Positions 1 to 8,805 are shown, counted from the first letter of the stretch. The stretch is DNA of 64,000 nt from Thiomonas arsenitoxydans (GCF_000253115.1 NC_014145.1:372001-436000); one strand, 5' to 3'. The notes: generated by a model not told the origin, from the letters alone. Program-made: numbers and translations.

Positions 1-225
1 CGCAGCGTCGATGGCGACCGTGCGACCCTGCTGCATCACGGCAAGACAGGCGATGCCGTCGTTCTCGTCACGTTGAGCGGCGATGCGCTTGAACACTTCA
101 TACAGTGTGATGACCGGCACGATCAGCGCCGCTGGCTGCTCGATGATCGGGGCAAACTGATCGGCCGCCGGGCCGTCTGCGAAGTACTCCAGCCAAGCCG
201 AGGAATCGACCACGTGAAGTTTCAC
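1..225 (-). CDS. vapC: VapC-family PIN-domain toxin, partial (cut by window edge)
   Basis: This is the N-terminal 75 codons of a PIN-domain protein, the family of small Mg-dependent RNases that act as toxins of VapBC modules. The N-terminus reads VKLHVVDSSAWLEYF, with the first acidic residue of the PIN active site in VVDSSAWLEYF, and it is followed by the conserved helix with LYEVFKRI, where the Glu is the second expected metal ligand. The start is a GTG that overlaps the stop of the antitoxin gene by four bases (GTGA), which implies coupled translation. The C-terminal half, including the later acidic residues, lies outside the window. Toxin identity is inferred from the domain and the pairing. 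Confidence 0.8.
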   Translation of the reverse strand, partial: MKLHVVDSSAWLEYFADGPAADQFAPIIEQPAALIVPVITLYEVFKRIAAQRDENDGIACLAVMQQGRTVAIDAA

Positions 226-428
226 AAGCGGTCAGTCTCGCGGGGAACGGTCGTGTCGATACCGCGCAGAAGACCGCGCAGCGCGCGAGCGCTCTGCCGC
301 GGAACAAGCTCGATGCGCGACCCGAAGGGCACGACGTCGAGCTTTTGTCCCGGGCGCAGGCCGAGCTGCTCGCGCACGCGTTTGGGAATCACGACCTGAA
401 ACTTCGGGGAGAGGGTGACGGTGTCCAT
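222..428 (-). CDS. vapB: AbrB/SpoVT-type antitoxin (VapB)
   Basis: The 68-residue protein has a swapped-hairpin AbrB/MazE-type DNA-binding domain at its N-terminus: TVTLSPKFQVVIPKRVREQLG is the usual pattern, with IPK followed by an R-rich helix, then GQKLDVVPFG. The short C-terminal tail would bind and neutralise the toxin. The gene sits directly upstream of the PIN-domain gene with a GTGA overlap, the standard antitoxin-toxin order. Antitoxins of this type normally repress their own promoter, and repeated GATCGAT words lie just upstream. There is no obvious Shine-Dalgarno sequence before the ATG. Confidence 0.85.
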   Translation of the reverse strand: MDTVTLSPKFQVVIPKRVREQLGLRPGQKLDVVPFGSRIELVPRQSARALRGLLRGIDTTVPRETDRL

Positions 429-442
429 ATGAGGGGCATGAA

Positions 443-480
443 GATCGATAAGGCGATCGTATTACAAAAAATAGATCGAT
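443..480. promoter_or_regulatory. Candidate vapBC operator: repeated GATCGAT words
   Basis: GATCGAT occurs at 443-449 and 474-480, with CGATCG between them at 454-459. The words surround an AT-rich stretch (461-472) in otherwise GC-rich DNA, 15 to 52 bases upstream of the vapB start. The placement suits an autoregulatory operator for the AbrB-type antitoxin. Operator function is inferred. The site could also serve the ettA promoter on the other strand. Confidence 0.35.
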
Positions 481-646
481 TCTTGCCGTTCGGCCGAGTG
501 CCGTTAGGCGCGAGACTGTGTGCACGACACGCGCTGCAGCGACAATAAGGCTTTGCTGCGCGATGGGCTGAGGCCTGTCGAAGCCGATATTCCGCAGTTC
601 CCAATTTGGGCTCGCTTTGCGCGGCCTGATTATTTCGACAGAAACT

Positions 647-2311
647 ATGGCTCAATACGTTTTCACCATGAACCGGGTCGGCAAGATCGTGCCGCCCAAG
701 CGTCAGATTCTCAAGGATGTTTCGCTGAGTTTTTTCCCCGGCGCCAAGATCGGCGTGCTGGGCCTGAACGGCTCGGGCAAATCGACCCTGCTCAAGATCA
801 TGGCCGGGGTGGATACCGATATTGAAGGCGAAGCCGTGCCGATGGCGGGCTTGCGCATCGGCTACCTGCCGCAGGAGCCGCAGCTCGATCCGGCGCAGAC
901 CGTGCGCGAGGCGGTGGAAGAGGGCCTGGGCGGTGTGCTCGCCGCCAAGAAACGGCTGGAAGAGGTCTATGTGGAATACGGCAACGCCGATGCCGACTTC
1001 GACAAGCTGGCGGAGGAGCAGGCGCAGCTCGAAGCCATCATTGCCGCGGGGGAGGGCGACAACACCGATCTGCAGATGGAAGTCGCCGCCGATGCGCTGC
1101 GGCTGCCCGCGTGGGACGCGATTGTCGGCCCGCTGTCGGGCGGCGAGAAACGCCGCGTGGCGCTATGCCGCCTGCTGCTCTCCAAGCCCGACATGCTGCT
1201 GCTCGATGAGCCGACCAACCACCTCGACGCCGAGAGCGTGGACTGGCTGGAGCAGTTCCTGCACCGCTTTCCCGGCACCGTGGTGGCTGTCACCCACGAC
1301 CGCTATTTCCTCGACAACGCGGCCGAGTGGATTCTTGAACTCGACCGTGGCTCGGGCATTCCGTTCAAGGGTAATTACAGCAACTGGCTGGAGCAGAAGG
1401 AAGCCCGGCTGGAGCAGGAGTCGCGCAGCGAGGCGTCTCACCTCAAGACCATGAAGCAGGAATTGGAGTGGGTGCGGCAAAACCCGAAAGGGCGCCAGTC
1501 CAAGAGCAAGGCGCGCATGGCGCGGTTCGAAGAGCTCTCCAGCATCGAATACCAGAAGCGCAACGAGACCAACGAGATTTTCATTCCCGTGGCCGATCGC
1601 CTGGGCAATGAGGTCATCGAGTTCAAGAACGTGCGCAAGGCGCATGGCGAACGGCTGTTGATCGAGAACTTGAGCTTCAAGCTGCCACCGGGCGCCATCG
1701 TCGGCGTCATCGGCCCCAACGGTGCGGGCAAGTCCACGCTGTTTCGCATGATTGCGGGCAAGGACAAGCCCGAAGCGGGCGAGATCGTCATCGGCCCCAC
1801 GGTCAAGCTGGTGTACGAAGACCAGAGCCGCGAGGCGCTGCCCGACGACAAGACGGTGTGGGAAGCGATTTCCGACGGGCTGGACATTCTCAACGTGGGC
1901 AAGTTCCAGGTGCCCTCGCGTGCCTACTGCGGGCGGTTCAATTTCAAGGGCGGCGATCAGCAGAAAATCGTGGGCAAGCTCTCCGGCGGGGAGCGCGGGC
2001 GGCTGCATCTGGCCAAGACCCTGATTTCCGGCGGCAATGTGCTGCTGCTCGATGAGCCGTCCAACGACCTCGATGTGGAAACCCTGCGCGCGCTCGAAGA
2101 CGCGCTGCTCGAGTTCGCGGGCTGCATCATGGTGTCGAGCCACGACCGCTGGTTTCTCGACCGCATCGCTACCCACATTCTCGCGGCTGAGGGCGATTCG
2201 CAGTGGACGTTCTTTTCTGGCAACTATCAGGAATACGAGGCCGACAAAAAACGCCGTCTGGGCGAAGAAGGCGCACGCCCGCACCGCCTGCGCTTCAAGG
2301 CGCTGCGGTAA
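647..2311 (+). CDS. ettA: Energy-dependent translational throttle protein EttA (ABC-F ATPase)
   Basis: A 554-residue ABC-F protein with two ATPase domains and no membrane segments. Known EttA binds the ribosomal E site and gates the first elongation steps according to ATP level. Domain 1 has Walker A GLNGSGKST (39-47), signature LSGGE (163-167) and MLLLDEPTNHLD (183-194). A charged linker of roughly 240-320 follows. Domain 2 has GPNGAGKST (356-364), signature LSGGE (445-449) and LLLDEPSNDLD. An upstream in-frame ATG at 617 exists, but MAQYVFTMNRVGKIVPPKRQ is the conserved family start. The length agrees with EttA (about 555). Confidence 0.95.
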   Translation: MAQYVFTMNRVGKIVPPKRQILKDVSLSFFPGAKIGVLGLNGSGKSTLLKIMAGVDTDIEGEAVPMAGLRIGYLPQEPQLDPAQTVREAVEEGLGGVLAAKKRLEEVYVEYGNADADFDKLAEEQAQLEAIIAAGEGDNTDLQMEVAADALRLPAWDAIVGPLSGGEKRRVALCRLLLSKPDMLLLDEPTNHLDAESVDWLEQFLHRFPGTVVAVTHDRYFLDNAAEWILELDRGSGIPFKGNYSNWLEQKEARLEQESRSEASHLKTMKQELEWVRQNPKGRQSKSKARMARFEELSSIEYQKRNETNEIFIPVADRLGNEVIEFKNVRKAHGERLLIENLSFKLPPGAIVGVIGPNGAGKSTLFRMIAGKDKPEAGEIVIGPTVKLVYEDQSREALPDDKTVWEAISDGLDILNVGKFQVPSRAYCGRFNFKGGDQQKIVGKLSGGERGRLHLAKTLISGGNVLLLDEPSNDLDVETLRALEDALLEFAGCIMVSSHDRWFLDRIATHILAAEGDSQWTFFSGNYQEYEADKKRRLGEEGARPHRLRFKALR

Positions 2312-2320
2312 GCGCATGCG

Positions 2321-2674
2321 ATGGCACCGCTGCTCGTCGCCTGTCTGTGCGCGCAGTGGTGCGGCATCTGCCGCGACTGGCGTGCAGGCTTCGACGCGCT
2401 GGCGGCGCAACTGCCGCCCAATGTCGCGGTGCGCTGGGCCTGGATCGACGTGGAAGACTGTGCCGATGCGCTGGGCGATTTTGAGCCGCCCAACTTTCCG
2501 GTTCTGGCGGTGCAGCGTGGCGGCGACCTGCTTTACTGCGCGCCGCTGCCGCAGCAGCCTGCGCTCTGGCTGCGGGTGCTGACCGAGCTGGCTCGCGTGG
2601 ACGGTGCGGCGGCCCGGCAACTGGCGCAGCAGGCTGCCAAGGCCGGGCTGCCCGATCTGCGGAGCCTGATCTAG
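2321..2674 (+). CDS. Small thioredoxin-like protein
   Basis: The 117-residue protein has a thioredoxin-fold active site, WCGIC (residues 13-17, CGIC redox pair), placed right after a short first strand (PLLVACLC). A cis-proline-like segment, NFPVLAVQRGG, lies near residue 80. There is no signal peptide, so it is probably cytoplasmic. It starts nine bases after ettA ends and probably shares its transcript. Partners are unknown. It lacks the usual CGPC motif, so a disulfide-handling role is likely but the specific function is not known. Confidence 0.75.
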   Translation: MAPLLVACLCAQWCGICRDWRAGFDALAAQLPPNVAVRWAWIDVEDCADALGDFEPPNFPVLAVQRGGDLLYCAPLPQQPALWLRVLTELARVDGAAARQLAQQAAKAGLPDLRSLI

Positions 2675-2705
2675 TTTTTTAGGAATTTCTCATCCAAGGA
2701 CGCTC

Positions 2706-3791
2706 ATGCCGACGCGTATTGCCGATCTCCACATTGCGCGGGAAGAGCTGTTGCCCACGCCGAACGAATTGCGGGCCGAAGTGCCCGTCAGCGAGGCCCA
2801 GGCGCAAGTCGTCGCCCGCGCGCGCCAGACGGTGCGCGACATCGTGCGGGGCGATGACGACCGGCTGTTGGTCGTTGTCGGGCCTTGCTCCATCCACGAC
2901 AGCGCTGCGGCGATTGAGTACGCGCGGCGTCTGCGTGAAGTGGCCCCGCGCTTCGACGATGCCTTGTTTCTGGTGATGCGGGTGTATTTCGAGAAGCCGC
3001 GTACCCGTCTGGGCTGGAAGGGCATGATCTACGACCCTGATCTGGACGGGCGCGGCGACCTTCACAAGGGTTTGCTCAAGGCTAGAGGCCTGCTGGTGGA
3101 ATGCGCGCGTCTGGGCGTTCCAGCCGCTTCTGAAATTCTCGATCTGGTTACGCCGCAGTACTACGCCGAGTTGCTGAGCTGGGGCGCCATCGGCGCGCGC
3201 ACCACCGAAAGCCCGCTGCATCGGCAGATGGCCTCGGCGCTGTCGGCCCCGCTGGGGTTCAAGAATCCGACCAGCGGCAAGCTGCAGACGGCGGTGGACG
3301 CCATCGTGGTGGCGGCGCAATCTCACCGCTTTCCTTCCATCTCGCTCGACGGCCGGGCCATGGTGATCACCACGACCGGCAATGCCGATTGCCACCTCAT
3401 CCTGCGGGGCGGCGACGCGGGGCCGAATTTCGATGCCGCCAGCGTGGAAGCAGCCGTGGCCGCGCTGCAGGCGGCCGATCTGCCCGGCCGGGTGATGATC
3501 GACTGCAGCCATGCCAACAGCCGCAGCGACTATCGGCGCCAGCCGCAGGTGGCGGCCGAGATCGGTGCACAGATCGCCGCGGGCAGCCGCCACATTCTCG
3601 GCGTCATGCTGGAGAGCCATCTGGTCGAGGGCAAGCAGGCGCTCACGGCAGACCTGTCGGCGCTGCAGTACGGGCAGAGCATCACCGACGGCTGCATCGG
3701 CTGGGAGGCCACGGTGAGGGTGCTGGAGCAACTCGCCGATGCGGTTCGCAGCGGTCGCAGGCGGCGCATCGGCCAGAATCAACCCACCTGA
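2706..3791 (+). CDS. aroG: 3-deoxy-D-arabino-heptulosonate 7-phosphate (DAHP) synthase, class I
   Basis: Catalyses condensation of phosphoenolpyruvate and erythrose 4-phosphate, the first step of the shikimate pathway. The 361 residues match the feedback-regulated AroF/AroG/AroH type: GPCSIHD (59-65), FEKPRTRLGWKG (95-106), then the late DCSHANS metal/substrate segment and GVMLESHLVEG. An AAGGA ribosome site lies upstream of the ATG. The 3' end overlaps the convergent acylphosphatase gene by 13 bases. Which aromatic amino acid inhibits it cannot be read from the sequence with confidence, so the G in the symbol is by family convention. Confidence 0.93.
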   Translation: MPTRIADLHIAREELLPTPNELRAEVPVSEAQAQVVARARQTVRDIVRGDDDRLLVVVGPCSIHDSAAAIEYARRLREVAPRFDDALFLVMRVYFEKPRTRLGWKGMIYDPDLDGRGDLHKGLLKARGLLVECARLGVPAASEILDLVTPQYYAELLSWGAIGARTTESPLHRQMASALSAPLGFKNPTSGKLQTAVDAIVVAAQSHRFPSISLDGRAMVITTTGNADCHLILRGGDAGPNFDAASVEAAVAALQAADLPGRVMIDCSHANSRSDYRRQPQVAAEIGAQIAAGSRHILGVMLESHLVEGKQALTADLSALQYGQSITDGCIGWEATVRVLEQLADAVRSGRRRRIGQNQPT

Positions 3792-4066
3792 AAACCTTCG
3801 GGGCAGCCTTCGGCGTCGGCTGACTCGACCTGCACCGCGTCCACCCGCGCAGCGGGAGGCCCGATCCGCAGCCATTCGAGCAGGGCTTGCACCGCCTGCG
3901 CATCACCGCAAATCCACACTTCCACCCGGCCATCCTGCAAGTTGACGGCCTGCCCTCGGAGCCCCAGCGACAGCGCTTTGGCGCGGGTTGCGGCGCGGAA
4001 CGACACACCCTGCACCCGGCCGCTCACCCAGGCGCGCCGGGACAAATTGGCCTCGGGGTTGCTCAT
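3779..4066 (-). CDS. acyP: Acylphosphatase
   Basis: The 95-residue enzyme hydrolyses carboxyl-phosphate bonds of acylphosphates. The family signature GRVQGVSFR is present (16-24), with catalytic Arg24 and the catalytic Asn in AVNLQDGRVEV (Asn42). Its ATG shares one base with the stop of yggS (TGATG), so the two genes are translationally coupled. Its 3' end runs 13 bases into the 3' end of aroG on the opposite strand. Length is normal for the family. Confidence 0.92.
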   Translation of the reverse strand: MSNPEANLSRRAWVSGRVQGVSFRAATRAKALSLGLRGQAVNLQDGRVEVWICGDAQAVQALLEWLRIGPPAARVDAVQVESADAEGCPEGFQVG

Positions 4067-4797
4067 CAGGCTTTGGCGCCCAAAGCAGGGCGCGCACCGA
4101 AAATCGCCGAGCCCACCCGCACGATGGTGGCGCCTTCCAGAACCGCCGCTTCGAGATCGGCGCTCATGCCCATCGACAGGGTGTCGAGCGTCAGACCGTG
4201 CTCGGCGGCGATGGCGTCGCGCAGGGCCCGCAACCGGGCGAAGGGTGCGCGCTGCGCGTCCAGACCTTCGCGCGGCGCCGGGATGCACATCAGCCCGCGC
4301 AGCCGCAGATTGGGCAATGCGGCCACGGCCGCGGCCAGCGCCGAGGCGTCTTCCGGGCGCACGCCGCTTTTGGTGGTCTCGCTGTCCACATTGACCTGGA
4401 TGCAGACCTGCAGCGGATCCAATTCTGCGGGCCGCTGGTCGCTCAGACGCTGGGCCAGCTTGAGGCGGTCGATGCTGTGCACCCAGTCGAAATGCTCGGC
4501 GACGTCGCGGGTCTTGTTGCTTTGCAGCGGGCCGATGAAATGCCATTGCAGCGCGGGCCAGTCCGGGCGCAGCGCGGCGATCTTGTCCACCGCTTCCTGC
4601 ACATAGTTTTCGCCGAAGGCGGTTTGCCCGAGCGCGGCGGCGCGGGCGATGTCTTCTGCGGGAAAGGTTTTGGACACCGCCAGCAGGGTGACAGAGTGCG
4701 GATCGCGCCCGGCTGCTGCGGCGGCTTGTGCGATGCGCTGGCGCACCGCGGACAGAGGGTGGGCGAGAGGAGAGGCAAGAGGGGAGGCGAGGGACAT
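4066..4797 (-). CDS. YggS/PROSC-family pyridoxal-phosphate homeostasis protein
   Basis: A 243-residue single-domain TIM-barrel PLP protein. Family members bind PLP and keep free PLP and amino/keto acid pools balanced, without a demonstrated catalytic activity. The PLP lysine is in LLAVSKTFPA (Lys43), followed by the characteristic FGENYVQEAVDK, WHFIGPLQSNK and a C-terminal LSMGMSADLEAAV phosphate-binding region. I chose the ATG at 4797. An in-frame start 12 codons upstream would add MELLYRSRFCRP, which does not look like the family. In many proteobacteria this gene sits near pilT, and here pilT is divergent just beyond it. Confidence 0.92.
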   Translation of the reverse strand: MSLASPLASPLAHPLSAVRQRIAQAAAAAGRDPHSVTLLAVSKTFPAEDIARAAALGQTAFGENYVQEAVDKIAALRPDWPALQWHFIGPLQSNKTRDVAEHFDWVHSIDRLKLAQRLSDQRPAELDPLQVCIQVNVDSETTKSGVRPEDASALAAAVAALPNLRLRGLMCIPAPREGLDAQRAPFARLRALRDAIAAEHGLTLDTLSMGMSADLEAAVLEGATIVRVGSAIFGARPALGAKA

Positions 4798-4947
4798 GGG
4801 CCGACAAAATCTGGATCGATACAACAATTCCACCCGGGTCAGCCCGCCGAATTGCGGGAAACCGTGGTTCTGACCTTAAGATAGCCCATTCGATAGCCGC
4901 GTGGTGGACGCACCGTCACGCACAAGCTTGCTCGGGGGAGACATCGC

Positions 4948-5994
4948 TTGGACATCACACAACTGCTCGCATTCAGCGTCAAGAACGACGCCTCCGATCT
5001 GCACCTCTCGGCGGGTCTGCCGCCGATGATTCGCGTGCATGGCGACGTGCGGCGCATCAACGTCGAGCCGCTCGACCACAAGGCGGTGCACGCCATGGTG
5101 TACGACATCATGAGCGATTCGCAGCGCAAGCACTACGAAGAGTTTCTCGAGGTCGATTTTTCCTTCGAGGTGCCGCAACTGGCGCGTTTTCGCGTCAATG
5201 CCTTCAACCAGGCGCGCGGCGCGGGCGCGGTGTTCCGCACCATTCCGAGCAAGGTGCTCACCCTCGACGATCTGAACGCACCGAAAATCTTCGCCGATCT
5301 GGCGCTCAAGCCGCGCGGTCTGGTGCTGGTGACCGGGCCGACGGGTTCGGGCAAGTCCACCACCCTGGCGGCGATGATCAATCATTACAACGAGACCGAG
5401 TACGGCCACATTCTCACCATTGAAGACCCGATCGAATTCGTCCATCAATCGAAGAAGGCGCTGATCAATCAGCGCGAAGTCGGCCCGCATACCCTGAGCT
5501 TTTCCAATGCGCTGCGCTCGGCCTTGCGCGAAGACCCGGACGCGATTCTGGTGGGCGAAATGCGCGACCTCGAAACCATCCGCTTAGCGCTTACCGCTTC
5601 CGAAACCGGCCACCTGGTGTTCGCCACCCTGCACACCTCGTCGGCGCCCAAGACCATCGACCGTATCGTTGACGTGTTCCCGGCGGAAGAAAAGGAAATG
5701 GTGCGCGCCATGCTGTCGGAAGCGCTGGTAGGCGTGATTTCGCAGACGCTCTGCAAGAAAAAAGACGGCTCGGGCCGGGTGGCCGCGCACGAAATCATGA
5801 TCGGCACGCCGGCCATTCGCAACCTCATTCGCGAAAACAAGATTGCGCAGATGTATTCCATGATCCAGACCAGCCAGTCTTTCGGCATGCAGACCCTCGA
5901 CCAGAATCTGGCCGATCTGGTCAAGCGCAACATGATCTCCGCCACCGAAGCGCGCACCAAGGCCAAACAGCCCGAAAATTTCCCTGGCGCCTGA
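4948..5994 (+). CDS. pilT: Type IV pilus retraction ATPase PilT
   Basis: The 348-residue hexameric ATPase powers pilus retraction, twitching motility and DNA uptake from the cytoplasmic face. It begins MDITQLLAFSVKNDASDLHLS, the standard PilT start, here on a TTG codon preceded by GGGGGAG at a good distance. Walker A is GPTGSGKST (130-138). The Asp box, Walker B (AILVGEMRD) and the His box (ETGHLVFATLHT) follow in order. The C-terminal AIRNLIRENK matches the AIRNLIRE motif needed for retraction in studied PilT proteins. The gene faces away from yggS and leads a group with a cyclic-nucleotide-binding gene and pilU. Confidence 0.96.
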   Translation: MDITQLLAFSVKNDASDLHLSAGLPPMIRVHGDVRRINVEPLDHKAVHAMVYDIMSDSQRKHYEEFLEVDFSFEVPQLARFRVNAFNQARGAGAVFRTIPSKVLTLDDLNAPKIFADLALKPRGLVLVTGPTGSGKSTTLAAMINHYNETEYGHILTIEDPIEFVHQSKKALINQREVGPHTLSFSNALRSALREDPDAILVGEMRDLETIRLALTASETGHLVFATLHTSSAPKTIDRIVDVFPAEEKEMVRAMLSEALVGVISQTLCKKKDGSGRVAAHEIMIGTPAIRNLIRENKIAQMYSMIQTSQSFGMQTLDQNLADLVKRNMISATEARTKAKQPENFPGA

Positions 5995-6061
5995 GCCAGC
6001 CCAGACGCACCAGCGGCGCAATCCGCACTCTCCCGATATTCCCACTCGCACCCAGCAGGCC

Positions 6062-6700
6062 ATGAAACTATTCGACAAACTCCGCGCCGGTTCGCGCAAA
6101 GACGGGGTGGACGATGCGCCCGAGTCTCAGTTTTTCACCACCGGCTTCCATGACGCGGAAGTCTCCAGCCTGGAGTCTGTGGTCGACTGGTCGCAGCGCT
6201 CTGCCGAGATCGGCGTGACCAAGCTGTCTCGCAGCGCCGGCGGCCAGCGCCTGCTCGAACTCTGGCAGCAAGACAAATACATGGCAGGGCTGACCCAGTC
6301 GGACAAAGAGCGCTGCATCAAGTACTTTCATTTCTACACCGTCAAGGCGGGCGCCGACCTCATCGCGCAGGGCGAGACGGGCAGCTTCATGGTGGTGCTG
6401 CTGCGAGGCGCGGTGGCGGTCGATCGCATGCAACCCTGGGGCGACAGACTGCGCCTGACCGAAGTGCGCGCAGGCAGCATGCTGGGCGAGATGTCGCTGG
6501 TCGACGCCGCGCCGCGCTGGTCGTACTGCACCACGCTAACCGACAGCGAGATTGCGGTGCTCGAAGCTGGCGATCTCGACCGCATGATTGCGCAAGACCC
6601 GGCCGCGGCCTGCCGTCTCATCGGCTCGCTGGCGCGCCGCTTGTCGCTGCGTCTGCGCAAGCTCAGTGCGCGGGTCGCCGCGACTTCGCCCGGCGGTTGA
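6062..6700 (+). CDS. Cyclic-nucleotide-binding-domain protein in the pilTU operon
   Basis: The 212-residue protein has a Crp-type cyclic nucleotide-binding beta-roll from about residue 90 to 195 (FYTVKAGADLIAQGETG, VVLLRGAVAVDR, GSMLGEMSLVDAAPR) and no helix-turn-helix after it. It is therefore a nucleotide sensor and not a Crp/Fnr regulator. The phosphate-binding cassette has the Gly-Glu and Arg expected for cyclic nucleotide binding. The N-terminal 90 residues are not a domain I recognise. Its place between pilT (67 bases upstream) and pilU (59 bases downstream) suggests control of pilus retraction. The ligand (cAMP, cGMP or c-di-GMP) cannot be told from sequence. Confidence 0.85.
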   Translation: MKLFDKLRAGSRKDGVDDAPESQFFTTGFHDAEVSSLESVVDWSQRSAEIGVTKLSRSAGGQRLLELWQQDKYMAGLTQSDKERCIKYFHFYTVKAGADLIAQGETGSFMVVLLRGAVAVDRMQPWGDRLRLTEVRAGSMLGEMSLVDAAPRWSYCTTLTDSEIAVLEAGDLDRMIAQDPAAACRLIGSLARRLSLRLRKLSARVAATSPGG

Positions 6701-6759
6701 TGCGCGCGGCTTGCGGCATGTACCACCGTTTCAAAATCTGAACAAGCGCTGGGGGGCGT

Positions 6760-7896
6760 ATGGATCGTGATCAGGCTTCCAAATTCATCAACGATCTGCT
6801 CAAGCTGATGATCAGCCGGGGCGGCTCGGACCTGTTTCTCACGGCCGACTTTCCGCCGGCCATCAAGGTCGATGGCGCAGTCTCCAAGCTGTCGTCGCAG
6901 GCGCTCACCAGCCAGCACACCCTGGCGCTGGCGCGCTCGATCATGAACGACAAACAGTCGGCCGAGTTCGAGCGCACCAAGGAATGCAATTTCGCGATTT
7001 CTCCCGCGGGCCTCACGCGCTTTCGCTGCAATGCCTTCATCCAGCAGGGCAAGGTGGGCATCGTGCTGCGGCAGATCCCGCAAGACTTGCCCTCCATCGA
7101 CAGCCTGGGATTGCCGCAAGTGCTCAAGACGCTGGCGATGAACAAGCGCGGGCTCATCATTTTTGTCGGCGCCACAGGCTCGGGTAAATCGACCTCGATG
7201 GCCGCCATGCTCGATTTCCGCAACGAAAATTCGCACGGCCACATCATCACGGTGGAAGACCCCATCGAGTTCGTGCATCCGCACAAGAACTGCATCGTGA
7301 CCCAGCGTGAAGTCGGGCTGGACACCGACAGCTGGCAGGCGGCGCTCAAGAACACCCTGCGTCAGGCGCCCGACGTCATTCTGATGGGCGAAATCCGCGA
7401 CCGCGAGACCATGGAGCACGCGGTGGTGTTCTCCGAGACCGGCCACCTGGTGCTGGCCACGCTGCACGCCAACAATGCCAACCAGGCGCTCGACCGCATC
7501 ATCAACTTCTTCCCCGAAGAACGGCGCGCGCAACTGCTGATGGACTTGTCGCTCAATCTGCGCGCGCTGGTGTCGCAGCGGCTGGTGCCGCTGCAAACCG
7601 GCAAGGGGCGCGTGGCCGCGGTGGAGGTCATGATCAACTCGCCGCTGATCGCCGATCAGATCTTCGAAGGCAAGCTCACCGAGATCAAGGATGTGATGCG
7701 GCGGTCGCGCGAGATGGGCATGCAGACCTTCGACCAGGCCTTGTTCGAGTTGTTCGATGCCGAGAAGATCAGTTACGAAGACGCGCTGCGCAACGCCGAT
7801 TCGGTCAATGACTTGCGGCTGCGCATCAAGCTCGACAGCAAGCGCGCGCGCAACGCCGATATCGGCAGCGATACCGGGCACCTGGCCATCGTCTGA
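6760..7896 (+). CDS. pilU: Type IV pilus retraction ATPase PilU
   Basis: A 378-residue PilT paralog that assists PilT in forceful retraction. It begins MDRDQASKFINDLLKLM, with the GGSDLFLTADFPPAIKVDG segment typical of PilU. Walker A is GATGSGKST (137-145), followed by VEDPIEFVHPHKNC, Walker B VILMGEIRDRET and the His box ETGHLVLATLHANNANQ. The C-terminal tail ending SDTGHLAIV is longer than in PilT, as is usual for PilU. It is co-directional with pilT and the cyclic-nucleotide-binding gene. Confidence 0.95.
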   Translation: MDRDQASKFINDLLKLMISRGGSDLFLTADFPPAIKVDGAVSKLSSQALTSQHTLALARSIMNDKQSAEFERTKECNFAISPAGLTRFRCNAFIQQGKVGIVLRQIPQDLPSIDSLGLPQVLKTLAMNKRGLIIFVGATGSGKSTSMAAMLDFRNENSHGHIITVEDPIEFVHPHKNCIVTQREVGLDTDSWQAALKNTLRQAPDVILMGEIRDRETMEHAVVFSETGHLVLATLHANNANQALDRIINFFPEERRAQLLMDLSLNLRALVSQRLVPLQTGKGRVAAVEVMINSPLIADQIFEGKLTEIKDVMRRSREMGMQTFDQALFELFDAEKISYEDALRNADSVNDLRLRIKLDSKRARNADIGSDTGHLAIV

Positions 7897-7924
7897 TTTT
7901 TGCGGCGCACGGGGTTGTCGCGGC

Positions 7925-8803
7925 TCAGGGCTGAGGCACGCTCACGATCCATCCTTCGATCGGGTCGATGGCGTGCGGAAGTCCATAGCCTTCATGCCGC
8001 CTGATGCAGGCCCACGCGGCCTGCATCAGGCAGAGCGCAGCGTCCAGCGCGTCGCCGCGCGCGTCGAGCCGCATGCGCTTGCGTTGTTCATCGGTGCACT
8101 GCAGACGGATGCCCAGCGGGTGACGCCCGCTTTCCATCGACGCCAGCAGCAAGTCGCGTGCGGCTTCGCGTTCGGCGGTCTGCTTCGCGGGGTCATCACT
8201 CTTGTAACTGCGCCGCCCCAGAACGACGCGGGCGGCATGGCCCGGATAGGCTTCGAGCGCCACGCGCAGCGGATCGCCACCGCGCAGACCCGGCAGCGTG
8301 ACCCCCGCATCGAGCAGTAAAGGCGCCCCCGCGTGCAGCATCCAGGCGACGGGCGGATTCACCCATTTCATCGACGGCGAAGACCCCGCAGGCAGATCGC
8401 AGGCGCGGTGGGCGAATTTCGCCCCGGCCGGGCGGGCGGCACAAAAGCTGCGGAAGACTTCGCGCAGTTGCGTGCGGCTCAGGTGGCGCAGATGCGAGAT
8501 CAGCCGTTCCCAAGGCAGCGGGGCTTTGTCTTCCCGATGGCCGGGCCAGCGCAGGGTGTCGATCAACTCGCGCGGCAGGCCGAACGGCAGGTCGAAGGCG
8601 CCGATCCAGGGGCCGGGTGTCTGTAGCCACTGAAAGAACGACGCCAGCGTGTCGAGACGGGTGAAGTCCTGCAGGATCACGGTGTGCGATGGGTCTTGAG
8701 CCAGCCGTCCCTGCGCGATCACGATGGGTTTGCGCCGATTGGGCGCACTGCTGAAATCGACGCCTAACAACGTGATGTCGTCTGCTCCGATGAACTCTCC
8801 CAC
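7925..8803 (-). CDS. DUF429-family protein (predicted RNase H-like nuclease fold)
   Basis: The 292-residue protein matches DUF429, whose members have a predicted RNase H-like fold with scattered acidic residues but no established function. Features seen are LLGVDFSSAP near the N-terminus (first acidic position), GAFDLPFGLPREL, the RACDLPAGSSPSMKW region, EAYPGHAARVVLGRRSYKSDDP and DARGDALDAALCLMQAAW near the end. The frame opens at a GTG only two bases after the stop of the TnpB gene. A TTG twelve codons in (TTGTTAGGCGTC) would give the shorter start seen in many such proteins. The first dozen codons may therefore be element-derived. Confidence 0.7.
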   Translation of the reverse strand: MGEFIGADDITLLGVDFSSAPNRRKPIVIAQGRLAQDPSHTVILQDFTRLDTLASFFQWLQTPGPWIGAFDLPFGLPRELIDTLRWPGHREDKAPLPWERLISHLRHLSRTQLREVFRSFCAARPAGAKFAHRACDLPAGSSPSMKWVNPPVAWMLHAGAPLLLDAGVTLPGLRGGDPLRVALEAYPGHAARVVLGRRSYKSDDPAKQTAEREAARDLLLASMESGRHPLGIRLQCTDEQRKRMRLDARGDALDAALCLMQAAWACIRRHEGYGLPHAIDPIEGWIVSVPQP

Positions 8804-8805
8804 CG

